From: an uncultured Prevotella sp.
Lineage (GTDB): Bacteria; Bacteroidota; Bacteroidia; Bacteroidales; Bacteroidaceae
Direction of reading: 5' to 3'
DNA length: 64,000 bases
Assembly: GCA_900322035.1 (NCBI GenBank)
Contig: ONYL01000003.1
Coordinates: 1-64,000 of the forward strand
The notes below the pieces were generated by a model that was not told the origin of the DNA, ran no database searches, and worked only from the letters and a program-made list of their open reading frames with translations. The first letter of the stretch is position 1. Each line of letters starts with the position of its first letter. The position numbers were made by a program, and so were the translations under genes. Shown one piece after another: positions 35,113-45,406 of the stretch.

Positions 35113-37464
35113 ATGAACGTAATTACAAAGACCGTTCAATTGCCTGATGGGAGAACCATCTCGATTGAAACAGGAAAAGTGGCCAAACAAGCTGATGGCG
35201 CTGCTGTGCTTCGTATGGGAAACACAGTGCTTTTGGCAACAGTTTGCGCGGCCAAGGAGGCAGTCCCCGGTACGGACTTCATGCCCCTGCAAGTAGATTA
35301 TCGCGAGCAGTACGCTGCCGCAGGTCATTTCCCCGGTGGATTCACCAAACGCGAAGGAAAAGCCAACGATGATGAAATCCTTACCTCTCGTCTCGTTGAT
35401 CGTGTGCTTCGCCCCCTCTTCCCCTCCGACTTCCACACGGAAGTATTTGTTAACGTGATACTTTTCTCGGCTGATGGCGTAGACCAGCCCGATGCCCTCG
35501 CAGGCTTCGCTGCCTCTGCCGCCATGGCTTGTTCAGATATCCCCATCGAATGCCCCATCTCTGAGGTGCGCGTTGCGCGCGTCAATGGTGAATATGTCGT
35601 TGATCCTACCTTCGAACAGATGAAGGAGGCCGACATGGACATCATGGTTGGTGCCACCAAGGACAACATCATGATGGTGGAAGGCGAAATGGACGAGGTG
35701 AGCGAGCAAGACCTCATTCAGGCCCTCAAAGTGGCTCATGAGGCCATCAAGCCTATGTGCGTACTGCAGGAGGAGCTGGCCAAGGAGCTCGGCACCGACA
35801 AGAAGCGCGAGTATTGCGACGAGACCAACGATGAGGAACTGCGCGAGCAGGTGCGTAAGGAGACTTACGACAAGTGCTATGCAGAGGCCCAGGCCGCTGA
35901 TGCCGACAAGAAGCACCGCGAGGAGGTCTACGACAACATCAAGGCTGAATTTGTTGAGGCCTACGATGCTGCCCATACCGACCTCAGTGAGGATGAACTC
36001 GAAGAGAAACATGCGGAGATCGACCGCTACTATGCCGACGTGCAACGCGACTCCATGCGCCGCAGCGTGCTGGATACCGGTCAGCGTATGGATGGCCGCA
36101 AGTGCGACGAGATCCGCCCCATCTGGTGCGAAGTGTCACCCCTGCCCATGCCCCACGGATCTTCTATCTTCCAGCGTGGTGAGACGATGTCGCTCACAAC
36201 CTGTACATTGGGAACGAAACTCGACGAGAAGATGATAGACGACGTGCTCGTCAAGGGCTACCAGCGCTTCCTTCTCCACTACAACTTCCCGCCCTTCTGT
36301 ACGGGTGAGGCTAAAGCTCAGCGTGGCGTAGGACGCCGTGAGATTGGACACGGGCACTTGGCTTGGAGAGCCCTCAAGGGACAGATTCCCGCCGACTTCC
36401 CCTACACGGTGCGCTTGGTGTCGGAGATTCTCGAATCCAACGGCTCCTCGTCAATGGCTACTGTCTGCGCCGGCACGTTGGCCCTGATGGACGCCGGTGT
36501 TCCGATGAAGAAGCCCGTGAGCGGTATCGCCATGGGACTGATCAAGAATCCGGGTGAAGACAAATATGCTGTGCTTTCTGATATTCTCGGTGACGAGGAT
36601 CACCTTGGCGATATGGACTTCAAGACCACAGGTACGAAGGACGGACTCACCGCCACACAGATGGATATCAAGTGCGACGGCTTGAGCTTTGAGATTCTCG
36701 AGCAGGCTCTGATGCAGGCTAAGCGCGGCCGTGAGTATATCCTCGGCAAACTGACCGACACCATTGCTGAGCCCCGCAAGGAACTCAAGCCGCAGGTGCC
36801 CCGTATTGAGGCCTTCGATATTCCCAAGGAGTTTATCGGCGCCGTTATTGGCCCGGGTGGAAAGATTATCCAGCAGATGCAGGAAGACACAGGTGCCACC
36901 ATCACCATCGACGAGACCGACGGTGTGGGTAAGGTGCAGGTGTCGGCTCCCAATAAGGAGAGTATCGATGCCGCCATTGCCAAGATCAAGGCTATCGTGG
37001 CAGTGCCCGAGGTGGGAGAAGTCTACGAGGGTACCGTGCGCAGCATTATGCCCTACGGTTGCTTTGTAGAGATCCTGCCCGGCAAGGACGGTTTGCTCCA
37101 CATTTCAGAAATCGATTGGAAACGCTTGGAGACCGTTGAGGAAGCCGGCATCCATGAGGGTGACAAGATTAAGGTGAAGCTCATGGAGATAGATCCCAAG
37201 ACGGGCAAGTATAAACTCTCTCACCGCGTGCTCATTCCGAAACCCGAAGGCTATCAGGAGCGTGAGCGCCGTCCGCGCCGCGAGGGTAGCAACGGCGAAC
37301 GCCGTCCACGTCGTGAGGCTGGCAATGGCGACCGTCACAACAATGGTGGCATCGACCGCCGTCAGCCGCGCCGTTCGGAGCATGGCCACGACGAGTATCA
37401 TGATCCGTTGGCCAACCGCGAGCCAAAGGGATTCACCGATGCTCTCGACCATGATGACTTCTAA
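35113..37464 (+). CDS. pnp: Polyribonucleotide nucleotidyltransferase (PNPase)
   Basis: 783 residues. Two RNase PH cores (from [33 protein letters not shown], and from [35 protein letters not shown]) are separated by an acidic helical domain. A KH domain ([31 protein letters not shown]) and an S1 domain ([33 protein letters not shown]) follow. A ~60-residue tail rich in Arg and Asn ([18 protein letters not shown]) extends beyond S1, as in other Bacteroidetes. It degrades RNA 3'-5' by phosphorolysis. Confidence 0.98.
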   Translation: MNVITKTVQLPDGRTISIETGKVAKQADGAAVLRMGNTVLLATVCAAKEAVPGTDFMPLQVDYREQYAAAGHFPGGFTKREGKANDDEILTSRLVDRVLRPLFPSDFHTEVFVNVILFSADGVDQPDALAGFAASAAMACSDIPIECPISEVRVARVNGEYVVDPTFEQMKEADMDIMVGATKDNIMMVEGEMDEVSEQDLIQALKVAHEAIKPMCVLQEELAKELGTDKKREYCDETNDEELREQVRKETYDKCYAEAQAADADKKHREEVYDNIKAEFVEAYDAAHTDLSEDELEEKHAEIDRYYADVQRDSMRRSVLDTGQRMDGRKCDEIRPIWCEVSPLPMPHGSSIFQRGETMSLTTCTLGTKLDEKMIDDVLVKGYQRFLLHYNFPPFCTGEAKAQRGVGRREIGHGHLAWRALKGQIPADFPYTVRLVSEILESNGSSSMATVCAGTLALMDAGVPMKKPVSGIAMGLIKNPGEDKYAVLSDILGDEDHLGDMDFKTTGTKDGLTATQMDIKCDGLSFEILEQALMQAKRGREYILGKLTDTIAEPRKELKPQVPRIEAFDIPKEFIGAVIGPGGKIIQQMQEDTGATITIDETDGVGKVQVSAPNKESIDAAIAKIKAIVAVPEVGEVYEGTVRSIMPYGCFVEILPGKDGLLHISEIDWKRLETVEEAGIHEGDKIKVKLMEIDPKTGKYKLSHRVLIPKPEGYQERERRPRREGSNGERRPRREAGNGDRHNNGGIDRRQPRRSEHGHDEYHDPLANREPKGFTDALDHDDF

Positions 37465-37477
37465 TCGTAGAGAAGCA

Positions 37478-37567
37478 ACCCTGCCGCCGTTTGTGCCGGC
37501 AGGGTAGAGATGAATAATACGAAAGCCCATTTCTGCAATGAATCCGTTCATTGTTGAGTGGGCTTTC
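37478..37567 (+). terminator. Tandem terminator hairpins after pnp
   Basis: First stem ACCCTGCCG/CGGCAGGGT (37478-37505). Second, larger stem GAAAGCCCA/TGGGCTTTC (37521-37529 with 37559-37567) with inner AATGAA/TTCATT pairing, followed by ATGTTTAT. Confidence 0.75.
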
Positions 37568-37675
37568 ATGTTTATCGTACGCTTCCTCCGGTCAGCACAA
37601 TCCCGGTAAACGGAAGATATATATATAATGTGAACAGATCAATTTGGTGAAATCTATTATTGTTTAATATTTTTT

Positions 37676-40423
37676 ATGAAAAGAATCAAGAAAAGCCTAT
37701 TTCTTTGCGCCTTGGCACTGTCGATGGCGCAAGTAAGTTATGCGGTCCCCGCTTATCCGAAGCCTTTCAAGGTTAAACAGGCCGACGGAACTTACATTAC
37801 TATTCAGCTGCGAGGCGATGAATTCTCGCATTTGGCCTATACGGCAGATGGTTATCCCCTGGTGTTCAACGACGCTACAGGCAACTACGATTACGCTCAG
37901 GTCAGCAACGGTCTCATGATGCCCAGTGGCATTGTAGCCCGCGAGGTCGGAATGCGCTCCGCTTCCGACGTGGCCTATTTGCAGCGTGTGAATCTCACGG
38001 ATGTCAACACGGTTCTCACTGACCACGCACAGAAAATGCGCAAGGGACTCAGCGAGCGCTCAGCAGCCATGAACGGCAATGGCCCACGCAGAATTAACTC
38101 CCAGGATATTTTCAACTGCAAGATCTCTGACTATCCCACGAAGGGCAACGTCAAGGCACTGGTGATCCTCGTCAGCTTCAGCGACCGTCAGTTCCAGGAT
38201 GACAATTCTCATGCCGTGTGGAACAACAAACTCAACGGCCGCAACTATACTGAGGGCAACAGCACAGGAAGTGTGTGGGACTATTATCATCAGGCTTCGG
38301 CCGGACAATACGATCCCGACTTCGTGCTCGTGGGTCCTGTGAAGGTGGCTCACAGCGTTTCCTATTACGGCGGAAACAGCTATGGCGGTCAAGACAACTA
38401 TGAGCGCGTGGGTGAACTCGTTGCCGAGGCTACGAGGCTCGCAGCCGACTCTTTGGACTATTCGCAATTTGATACGGATGGCGACGGCAAAGTTGATAAT
38501 GTCTATTTCATCTATGCTGGTTATGGAGAGGCCGACAGCTATTATTCCAACACCATCTGGCCCCACAGCTACTTATATTCAGAGCTGATCAGCCAATACT
38601 CCTCACAGTTGGATTCGCTGAAGTTCAACGGCAAGGAGATAGACCGCTATACCATGTCGCAGGAAATCAACGGCCAGAACAATCAGACCGTCGGTATCGG
38701 TACGTTTACCCATGAATTTGGCCATGTGTTGGGCTTTGCCGATCACTACAACACTGTGAATCCCTATGCCTCCGGCCAGCTGAACAGTTGGGACTTGATG
38801 GCCTCAGGCTCCTATAACAACGACCAGCACACGCCTCCCACCTTGTCGGCCTTCGAGCGTGCGCAGTTGGGATGGCTGGAGCCTACACAGCTCCTGGCCA
38901 GCACCGACACGCTGATCAATCTCCCCTGTCTGTTGGACAGCAATTTCGCCTATGCTGTGTCTATACCCAACAAATCGAATGAAGGTTTCCTTATCGAGAA
39001 CCGCCAGCGCAAGGGTTGGGACACCTATCTGCCCGGCGAGGGCATCCTTGTCTGGCATATTGATCTGGATCAGAACATCTGGATGAGCAACACGGTGAAC
39101 AACAATCCCAGCCATCAGCGTGTGGACATTGTTGAGGCCGACGGCTCTGCCGACGCAGACTCCGGTGACCCCTTCCCCGGCAGGAGTGATGTCAGACAGT
39201 TTGACTTCAAGTCATGGTCGCGCGATGCTGTGTTCTCCTTTGCTGATGTTTATGATCCCGACAACTTGGACAACATGAAGTTCCTGCTTAAGTACGAAGG
39301 CTTCTCCGTAGCTGCTCCCGACACCATCATTGTGCGCGACCTGCTCGGCAAGTCGATGACCCTCGATTGGAACAAGGTTCGTGGCGCCCGGTCGTATGAC
39401 CTCGTGGTGTCTTCTGCAACAGGCAACACTTCCTACGAAGATCTTTCCGACACTACTTTGGCACTGACCAACCTCACGCCCGAGACCGATTATACATTGA
39501 AGCTCGTCGCCAAGTTGGGCATCTACTCTTCAGATACTCTCAAACGCGTCGTGAAAACGCTGCCCTTGCAATTCCAGGAGCGCACCATTACGGCTTATCA
39601 GCCTACTGACGTGAAGTCTAATTCGTTTGTTGCCCAGTGGGAGAATGTTCCGGGAACGGAACACTATTATCTCACAGTCAATGAGCGTCAGCTCACCGGT
39701 ACCGACAGCATTGAATATGGTTTCACTGATCGCGCAGCCGGAATGCCGCAAGGATGGAGCTCTTCTTCCTCTACGTTCAGAACTTCTCTCTACGGAGAAA
39801 AGTCTCCTTCTCTCGCTTTGACGCGTAATGCTGATTCGCTGCTCATCGTTGCCCGCGGCGACTCGCTCATCAAGGGTGTGAGATTCTGGTGGAGTGGTAC
39901 GCGTACTGGCAATCACTTCCTCGTTCGCTATCTCAACGAAGACAGCGTATGGGCCACCGCCGACACATTGACTATTGAGGTGGCACGCCACGACAGTATT
40001 TCAAGCTTTGAATTCAACAAGGTGAGAGCCATCAGTATCGTCTTCGACCGAGCTGCTAATAGCGGCTATGGTTGTATAGATGATATCAGAGTGAGATTCG
40101 TCTCTCCCGTAGACAACCCCATGGTTACGGATATTGACGTCAATACCGATACTTCTTATATCGTAGAAAACTTAGAGAGCAACCATCGCTATTCTTATTC
40201 GGTATATGCTGTAAGCGGTGAGTACAAGACTCCGGTTTCCAATATCATTGTAGTACAGACACTGCCCGACGTGACGGGAATTGAGGCCGTCGACAAGGAG
40301 AATAGCTCTACAGCCGTATATTTCGATCTAAATGGCCGTCGTGTAAATATCTCTACATCTCCCGCTGGCGTTTATATCGTCCGCCAGGGTGGCAGAACCT
40401 ACAAAGTGCTTAAGAAGAACTAA
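37676..40423 (+). CDS. Secreted M6-family zinc metalloprotease with fibronectin-type and C-terminal sorting domains
   Basis: 915 residues. Signal peptide MKRIKKSLFLCALALSMAQVSYA. An N-terminal propeptide-like region (KVKQADGTYITIQLRGDEFSHLAYTADGYPL) precedes the M6 catalytic domain with HEFGHVLGFADHYN (H346 as first ligand) and DLMASGSYN. From ~550 onward come a fibronectin type III-like module (GKSMTLDWNKVRGARSYDLVVSS...LTPETDYTLKLVA), a beta-sandwich, a second Fn3-like strand set and the tail YFDLNGRRVNISTSPAGVYIVRQGGRTYKVLKKN, a Prevotella-type sorting signal. M6 proteases such as immune inhibitor A cleave host proteins. Likely exported by type IX secretion (inferred). Confidence 0.9.
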   Translation: MKRIKKSLFLCALALSMAQVSYAVPAYPKPFKVKQADGTYITIQLRGDEFSHLAYTADGYPLVFNDATGNYDYAQVSNGLMMPSGIVAREVGMRSASDVAYLQRVNLTDVNTVLTDHAQKMRKGLSERSAAMNGNGPRRINSQDIFNCKISDYPTKGNVKALVILVSFSDRQFQDDNSHAVWNNKLNGRNYTEGNSTGSVWDYYHQASAGQYDPDFVLVGPVKVAHSVSYYGGNSYGGQDNYERVGELVAEATRLAADSLDYSQFDTDGDGKVDNVYFIYAGYGEADSYYSNTIWPHSYLYSELISQYSSQLDSLKFNGKEIDRYTMSQEINGQNNQTVGIGTFTHEFGHVLGFADHYNTVNPYASGQLNSWDLMASGSYNNDQHTPPTLSAFERAQLGWLEPTQLLASTDTLINLPCLLDSNFAYAVSIPNKSNEGFLIENRQRKGWDTYLPGEGILVWHIDLDQNIWMSNTVNNNPSHQRVDIVEADGSADADSGDPFPGRSDVRQFDFKSWSRDAVFSFADVYDPDNLDNMKFLLKYEGFSVAAPDTIIVRDLLGKSMTLDWNKVRGARSYDLVVSSATGNTSYEDLSDTTLALTNLTPETDYTLKLVAKLGIYSSDTLKRVVKTLPLQFQERTITAYQPTDVKSNSFVAQWENVPGTEHYYLTVNERQLTGTDSIEYGFTDRAAGMPQGWSSSSSTFRTSLYGEKSPSLALTRNADSLLIVARGDSLIKGVRFWWSGTRTGNHFLVRYLNEDSVWATADTLTIEVARHDSISSFEFNKVRAISIVFDRAANSGYGCIDDIRVRFVSPVDNPMVTDIDVNTDTSYIVENLESNHRYSYSVYAVSGEYKTPVSNIIVVQTLPDVTGIEAVDKENSSTAVYFDLNGRRVNISTSPAGVYIVRQGGRTYKVLKKN

Positions 40424-40641
40424 ACAGAGCAGGAGACAGAAATCTAAAGTTCCTTCTCAACACTCATAACCCACATAGGCTCAACTTCCGCAGGTGAAAT
40501 ACTGATTTCACTACAGAAGTTGAGCTTTTTTGATGTCTGTTTGCATAGCGCACTGTAAGCTCTTTTGTCTATGCCAAAGTGATGAAGGGTAATGTCGGAA
40601 AGGTCAAAACTTCTTTTTCCAAATTTTAACAACCAATCTTA

Positions 40642-40671
40642 TTTGAATGTCTGATTATTTTTGTAAATTTG
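40642..40671 (+). promoter_or_regulatory. Promoter of the protease-less paralogue
   Basis: TTTG at 40642-40645 and TAAATTTG at 40664-40671, 18 bases apart. The rest of the 282-base gap after the protease gene shows no gene I would support. Confidence 0.6.
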
Positions 40672-40705
40672 CGATGAATGTGAACTAACCTATAATTGTT
40701 GGCCA

Positions 40706-41920
40706 ATGGCAAAGATGGGAAGATTCATTTGCGTGTTGTTGCCGTTGATGTTTCTCGACGTGTTGACTTCTATGGCTGTTTCCATGAATACCATGGAAGC
40801 TGGCAATCGGTCTTTGTCTGTTTGGACCCATGAGGTGAAAGGTAAAACCATGTCGGTGGCATGGAACAGAATCTCTAAAGCCGCCGTTTATAGGCTGACT
40901 GTCAGTTCAGAGTATGGTACAATCGTATATGATGACCTCACCGACACTCTGCTCACACTCACGGGGCTCTCCCCTGAAACCAAGTATAGCCTTCAGCTTA
41001 GTGCCTTTGTAGATGGAATCCAGGCCGAGAGTTCCATATGGGATCAATCCACTTCCTCCTTGCAGTTTAATGAGTTGCCTTGTAAGGCCATCGATCCTAC
41101 GCAAATCACCAACTGTTCGTTTGTGGCCAGATGGAAGCCCGTTGCCAATGCGGAGCACTATTATGTGAGCGTTTGCGAGCGTGTGGCCGATACAACCTGT
41201 ACCATTAGTTTCGGCTTTCCCAATAATGACTCAGAAATGCCTTGTGGCTGGTCGTCTTCGTCAAAATCCCTTAGTCATGATTACTACGGTGAAAGCGGCA
41301 TCTTTTCGCTTCGGCTTCCTAAAGACCGCGACTCCTTACTCATCGTTGCCCAAGGCGACTCTCTCATTAAGGGCTTGAGATTCTGGTGGAGTGGCAGCCA
41401 CTCTGGAAATGCTCTCATTGTGCGTGAGCTCAACGCAGATGGACATTGGTTCACGGTTGGCATCCTCAATACAGAGGGGGGAAAGGATTCTGTCGCTAAC
41501 TATTCGTTTGACGGGGCCTACGCGGTCAGCGTGAGTTTCAAGCGCCGTACGGCAGGCTATGTCTGTGTTGACGATGTTACCACCACCGTTGCGACTTCAC
41601 ACGATCATCCCCTGCCCAATATGTGCGCTCTCGATGCGGGTGACGACTGTAAGTTGAATGTCAGCGGTCTGCGGTCCGGTGTTCAATATACCTATCGTGT
41701 CTATGCCACTGCCGGTGGACAACGTACTGCGGTGTCGAATCCCATCACGCTGCAGACCTTGACGGATCCTACGGCAATTGCTGCTGTGGATGTCAGCAGG
41801 CTTTCCGGCCCTGTCAGATTCTACGATCTTGCCGGACGGCGTGTTAATTATTCTACGGCACCTTCTGGCATCTACATCGTGCGCAAGGGTGGCAATACCT
41901 ACAAAGTGTTGAAGAAATAA
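40706..41920 (+). CDS. Secreted paralogue of the M6 protease's C-terminal modules, without a protease domain
   Basis: 404 residues. An N-terminal hydrophobic segment (FICVLLPLMFLDVLTSMAVS) serves as signal peptide. The rest aligns module by module with residues ~550-915 of the preceding gene: GKTMSVAWNRISKAAVYRLTVSS against GKSMTLDWNKVRGARSYDLVVSS, GWSSSSKSLSHDYYGE against GWSSSSSTFRTSLYGE, DSLLIVAQGDSLIKGLRFWWSGSHSGN against DSLLIVARGDSLIKGVRFWWSGTRTGN, and the same tail (GIYIVRKGGNTYKVLKK). No catalytic motif. It arose by partial tandem duplication and has its own promoter. Possible roles are adhesin, decoy or protease partner. Confidence 0.88.
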   Translation: MAKMGRFICVLLPLMFLDVLTSMAVSMNTMEAGNRSLSVWTHEVKGKTMSVAWNRISKAAVYRLTVSSEYGTIVYDDLTDTLLTLTGLSPETKYSLQLSAFVDGIQAESSIWDQSTSSLQFNELPCKAIDPTQITNCSFVARWKPVANAEHYYVSVCERVADTTCTISFGFPNNDSEMPCGWSSSSKSLSHDYYGESGIFSLRLPKDRDSLLIVAQGDSLIKGLRFWWSGSHSGNALIVRELNADGHWFTVGILNTEGGKDSVANYSFDGAYAVSVSFKRRTAGYVCVDDVTTTVATSHDHPLPNMCALDAGDDCKLNVSGLRSGVQYTYRVYATAGGQRTAVSNPITLQTLTDPTAIAAVDVSRLSGPVRFYDLAGRRVNYSTAPSGIYIVRKGGNTYKVLKK

Positions 41921-42033
41921 TTTTTTGTCGGCAAAGGAATTCCTATTGAGAATTTGACGATAGAAATACAACCATATGACGATGAAACCGCGGAAAATGA
42001 GATAAATGAAAATCTAAATTCTCTTATATAATA

Positions 42034-43329
42034 ATGAAAAAACTACTACTCACGGCAGCTGCGGCGCTGAGCCTGTCAGTTGCGGGAGCTCAAGGCTACG
42101 AGCCTTCACCACAGATCAAGAAAGCACAGCAGGAGTTTCAAGACCAGAAATTCGGCATCTTCCTTCATTGGGGCATCTACTCCATGTTGGGACAGGGCGA
42201 ATGGGTGATGAACAACCGCAGTATCAATTACCAGGAATATCCCCATTTGGCCGACGGCTTCTATCCGTCGAAGTTCAATGCCGATGAGTGGGTGACTGCC
42301 TTTAAAGATGCCGGTGCCCGTTATATCACCTTCACAACCCGTCACCATGATGGTTTTTCAATGTTCAAGACAGCCACGTCCAATTACAATATTGTCGACG
42401 GTACACCGTACGCACATGATGTGTTGGCCGATTTGGCTACCGCATGCCATAAGCAGGGAATCTCCTTGCACCTCTATTACAGTCACCTTGACTGGCATAG
42501 GCTTGATTATCCCTTAGGAAGAACGGGACTGAAATTGGGGCGCCCCACCGACAAGCAAAATTATGATGAATATTTCAAGTTTATGAACCGACAGCTGACA
42601 GAATTACTGACCAACTATGGCCCGGTTGACTGTATATGGTTCGACGGTTGGTGGGACCACGACAGCGACGCAAAACCTTTCGACTGGCGTCTCGATGAGC
42701 AGTACCGACTGATTCATCAACTTCAGCCGCAGTGCCTTGTGGCCAACAATCACCATCAGTCGCCCTATGCGGGCGAGGATATCCAAATCTTTGAGCGCGA
42801 TGTGCCGGGTGAAAACAAGGCCGGACTCAGTGGTCAAGAGGTCAGCCAGCTGCCGTTGGAAACTTGCCAGACCATGAACGATACTTGGGGATATAATATC
42901 ACTGATAAGAACTATAAATCTGCCGATGAAATCGTGCGTTTGCTTGTAAGCACAGCAGGCCGCAATGCTAATTTGCTGCTGAATATAGGCCCCCGGCCCG
43001 ATGGTAAATTGCCCCAGGAGAGTCTCGATCGGCTGAAAGCCATCGGCAAATGGTTGCGCGCCAACGGAGAGACCATCTATCGTACGCGTGGCGGCATTGT
43101 GCCACCTCACGATTGGGGCGTGACCACGCAGCGGGGCAAGACGCTCTATGTGCATATTCTCAATCTGCCCGACAAGAGCCTGTTCCTTCCCGTTGAGAAT
43201 GTGAAGAAGGCAGTCATGTTTGCCGACAAATCTCCTGTGAAGGTCACTCGTTGTCCTGGAGGCGTAACGCTGTCATTTCCTGCTATTCCATCGGGTGTAG
43301 ACACCATCGTAGAGGTGACGCTTCAATAG
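42034..43329 (+). CDS. Alpha-L-fucosidase, GH29
   Basis: 431 residues. Signal peptide MKKLLLTAAAALSLSVAGAQG. Family signature KFGIFLHWGIYSMLGQGEWVM near the N-terminus, HHDGFSMF, and the nucleophile region VDCIWFDGWWDHD with D204 as likely nucleophile. It ends shortly after a small C-terminal beta domain. It removes alpha-linked fucose from host or plant glycans in the periplasm. The hexosamine-kinase-like gene follows 58 bases later on the same strand, so the two may handle host glycan sugars together. Confidence 0.95.
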   Translation: MKKLLLTAAAALSLSVAGAQGYEPSPQIKKAQQEFQDQKFGIFLHWGIYSMLGQGEWVMNNRSINYQEYPHLADGFYPSKFNADEWVTAFKDAGARYITFTTRHHDGFSMFKTATSNYNIVDGTPYAHDVLADLATACHKQGISLHLYYSHLDWHRLDYPLGRTGLKLGRPTDKQNYDEYFKFMNRQLTELLTNYGPVDCIWFDGWWDHDSDAKPFDWRLDEQYRLIHQLQPQCLVANNHHQSPYAGEDIQIFERDVPGENKAGLSGQEVSQLPLETCQTMNDTWGYNITDKNYKSADEIVRLLVSTAGRNANLLLNIGPRPDGKLPQESLDRLKAIGKWLRANGETIYRTRGGIVPPHDWGVTTQRGKTLYVHILNLPDKSLFLPVENVKKAVMFADKSPVKVTRCPGGVTLSFPAIPSGVDTIVEVTLQ

Positions 43330-43387
43330 CCTTTGGCAATCTAACAGTATAATCTTTTAACTCAAAGAACGATACAATCTTATAAAT

Positions 43388-44494
43388 ATGCAACCAGTGA
43401 CTGACTATACGTCAATATTAAGTCATTTTCTCATAGAGGGAACTGTGGATTGCGTGCAGCCCCTTGGCAATGGACTTATCAACGATACATTGAAAGTTAC
43501 GACCGCGGGTGCGGACAGTCCTGACTATGTCTTGCAGCGAATCAACAATGCCGTCTTTAAGGATGTGGATCTTTTGCAGCACAACATTGATGCTGTAACG
43601 GAACATATCAGGAAGAAGCTGATCGAACAAAACGAAACGGATATCGACCGCAAGGTTTTGCGGTTTGTAAAGACGGATGAAGGAAAATCTTATTTCCGCG
43701 ATTCCATCGGTAATTTTTGGAGGCTTTCGGTATTCATTCCAGGGTCTTTAACGTTGGAACGCGTTGATCCGGAGACATCTTACGAAGCCGGAAAGACTTT
43801 CGGACAATTTGAGGGAATGCTTTCCGACCTGCAGGAACCGCTTGGTGAAACCATTCCTGATTTTCACAATATGGAGCTGAGAGCCCGGCAACTTCATGAA
43901 GTTGTAGCAGCAGATCCGATGGGACGAGTGGGGGAGCCTTCCGTAGTGGATTTGCTTCATGATATGGATGCCGATATGCAAGAGATGTGTAAGGCTGAGC
44001 GTCTGTATCGTGAGGGCTTGTTGCCCAAACGTATTTGCCATTGCGACACGAAGGTCAACAATATGCTTTACGATGCGGATAGTCGTAAGCCCTTGTGTGT
44101 AATTGATCTGGACACGGTGATGCTCAGTTTTATATTTTCTGATTATGGTGACTTCCTCCGTACGGCTGCCAACACTGTAGCAGAGGATTGTCCGGAACTA
44201 AGTAGCGTAGCTTTCAGAACAGATATTTTCAAAGCTTTCACCCAGGGTTATCTTGAGTCTGCCAATTGGTTCCTTACACCCGTTGAACGGGACCATTTAC
44301 CTTTTGCCGTGGCCCTCTTCCCCTTTATGCAGAGCGTACGTTTCCTTTGGGACTATCTTAACGGAGACAAATACTGGAAGGTGAAATATCCCACCCACAA
44401 TCTTGTCAGGGCCCAAAATCAGATGGCTCTCTACAAAAGCGTGAAAGCCCATGATAGAGAAATGGCCGATTTCATCGATAAAATAGTTCGGTAG
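43388..44494 (+). CDS. Aminoglycoside-phosphotransferase-fold sugar kinase, NahK-like
   Basis: 368 residues. An N-terminal nucleotide-binding lobe (VQPLGNGLINDTLKVTT, YVLQRINNAVFKD) is followed by the catalytic loop RICHCDTKVNNMLYD (D220 as likely base) and the metal-binding VIDLDTVMLSFIFSDYGDFLR. Length and motifs fit N-acetylhexosamine 1-kinases, which phosphorylate GlcNAc/GalNAc released from mucin or milk glycans. Other kinases share this fold, so the substrate is inferred from similarity and from the neighbouring fucosidase. Cytoplasmic. Confidence 0.82.
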   Translation: MQPVTDYTSILSHFLIEGTVDCVQPLGNGLINDTLKVTTAGADSPDYVLQRINNAVFKDVDLLQHNIDAVTEHIRKKLIEQNETDIDRKVLRFVKTDEGKSYFRDSIGNFWRLSVFIPGSLTLERVDPETSYEAGKTFGQFEGMLSDLQEPLGETIPDFHNMELRARQLHEVVAADPMGRVGEPSVVDLLHDMDADMQEMCKAERLYREGLLPKRICHCDTKVNNMLYDADSRKPLCVIDLDTVMLSFIFSDYGDFLRTAANTVAEDCPELSSVAFRTDIFKAFTQGYLESANWFLTPVERDHLPFAVALFPFMQSVRFLWDYLNGDKYWKVKYPTHNLVRAQNQMALYKSVKAHDREMADFIDKIVR

Positions 44495-44538
44495 TTGAAT
44501 CTTATTCCAGGACAGGCAGGCGGGCTCTGAGGCGGATT

Positions 44539-45174
44539 TTATTCCGATGATTTGCCCTCCTGCCTTTTCTCTGCCGCTTTTTTTTGATATTCTGAAGGAG
44601 TGATTCCATACATCCGTTTGAAAGCTCGTATGAAGCTGACGGCATTGCTGTAGCCCACTTCCTCGTAGATGGCCTGAATCGTCATGTTGCCATAGTGCTC
44701 CTGATCGTTGAGCCGGCGGGTAGCCTCGCGCAGCCGATACTCGTTGAGCAGCGTCTTGAAATTCTTGTTGTAGTATTCGTTGATCACCTGAGAAACATAC
44801 TTGGTGTTGGATCCTACGGCCTCGGCAAGTTTCTGTAGGCTGAAATCCGGGTCGCTGATGGAGGATACATTGTTGAGAACCTCATTAATCAGCCCCAACA
44901 GTTTTTGTTTTTTCTCCCGTTCTGGCCCATCCTTGACAGTTGGATTACGGGCCTTCACCTTGTCTACGGTCTTGGCCAAGATGTCGCGGTTTTCAGCCAA
45001 TAGTTTCAGCTGCCCCTCATTCATCCGTTTGTTGTTGCGGAATACCATGAAAAATAGGGGGCGGATGTTCCGTGCCTCCTGCCACCTGATGCTGTTGTAT
45101 TCTCTGCGGAACGCTCGAGACTCTGTTCGCTTATTACTCCTAACTCTCTTTGTGTGTCTTGAGCGTCTAAACAT
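44539..45174 (-). CDS. AraC-family regulator, apparently lacking its sensor part
   Basis: 211 residues at most. Residues ~45-60 (PLFFMVFRNNKRMNEGQ) look like the end of a membrane helix and its exit. The rest has the linker and AraC helix-turn-helix (FSLQKLAEAVGSNTKYVSQVINEYYNKNFKTLLNEYRLREATRRL, IYEEVGYSNAVSFIRAFKRMYGITPSEYQKKA). It aligns with 18597-19168 through the whole C-terminal domain. The first ~40 residues are very basic and unlike the family, so the true start may be an internal ATG (45048 or 45021), or the gene is a relic of a TPR-membrane-AraC sensor. Confidence 0.7.
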   Translation of the reverse strand: MFRRSRHTKRVRSNKRTESRAFRREYNSIRWQEARNIRPLFFMVFRNNKRMNEGQLKLLAENRDILAKTVDKVKARNPTVKDGPEREKKQKLLGLINEVLNNVSSISDPDFSLQKLAEAVGSNTKYVSQVINEYYNKNFKTLLNEYRLREATRRLNDQEHYGNMTIQAIYEEVGYSNAVSFIRAFKRMYGITPSEYQKKAAEKRQEGKSSE

Positions 45175-45217
45175 ACGTTAAATTATAGACGGTTTTGTGT
45201 TAAATGTTTTTCTTTTA

Positions 45218-45248
45218 TTTGAACTTATTAAATCTTTTCCTATATTTG
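45218..45248 (+). promoter_or_regulatory. Promoter of the YD-repeat-like gene
   Basis: TTTG at 45218-45221 and TATATTTG at 45241-45248 with 19 bases between. The leader to the ATG is about 160 bases. Confidence 0.7.
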
Positions 45249-45406
45249 CCAATGTGTCAGATGGTAAACGTATATGCGTTTAGATCGCTCATAAAGATGG
45301 TTTAATCTTATAAAAAATCTGCCTATGGTAAATTAATGAACGCTTTTTTTAACGCATGGACCATTACAAAATCCATGCACAAGTCATTCACTAAAAATCT
45401 GTATCA

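Noticed and set aside
40444-40632. 62-codon minus-strand ORF after the M6 protease
   Set aside because: No family match, no start context, and it runs through the promoter region of the next gene.
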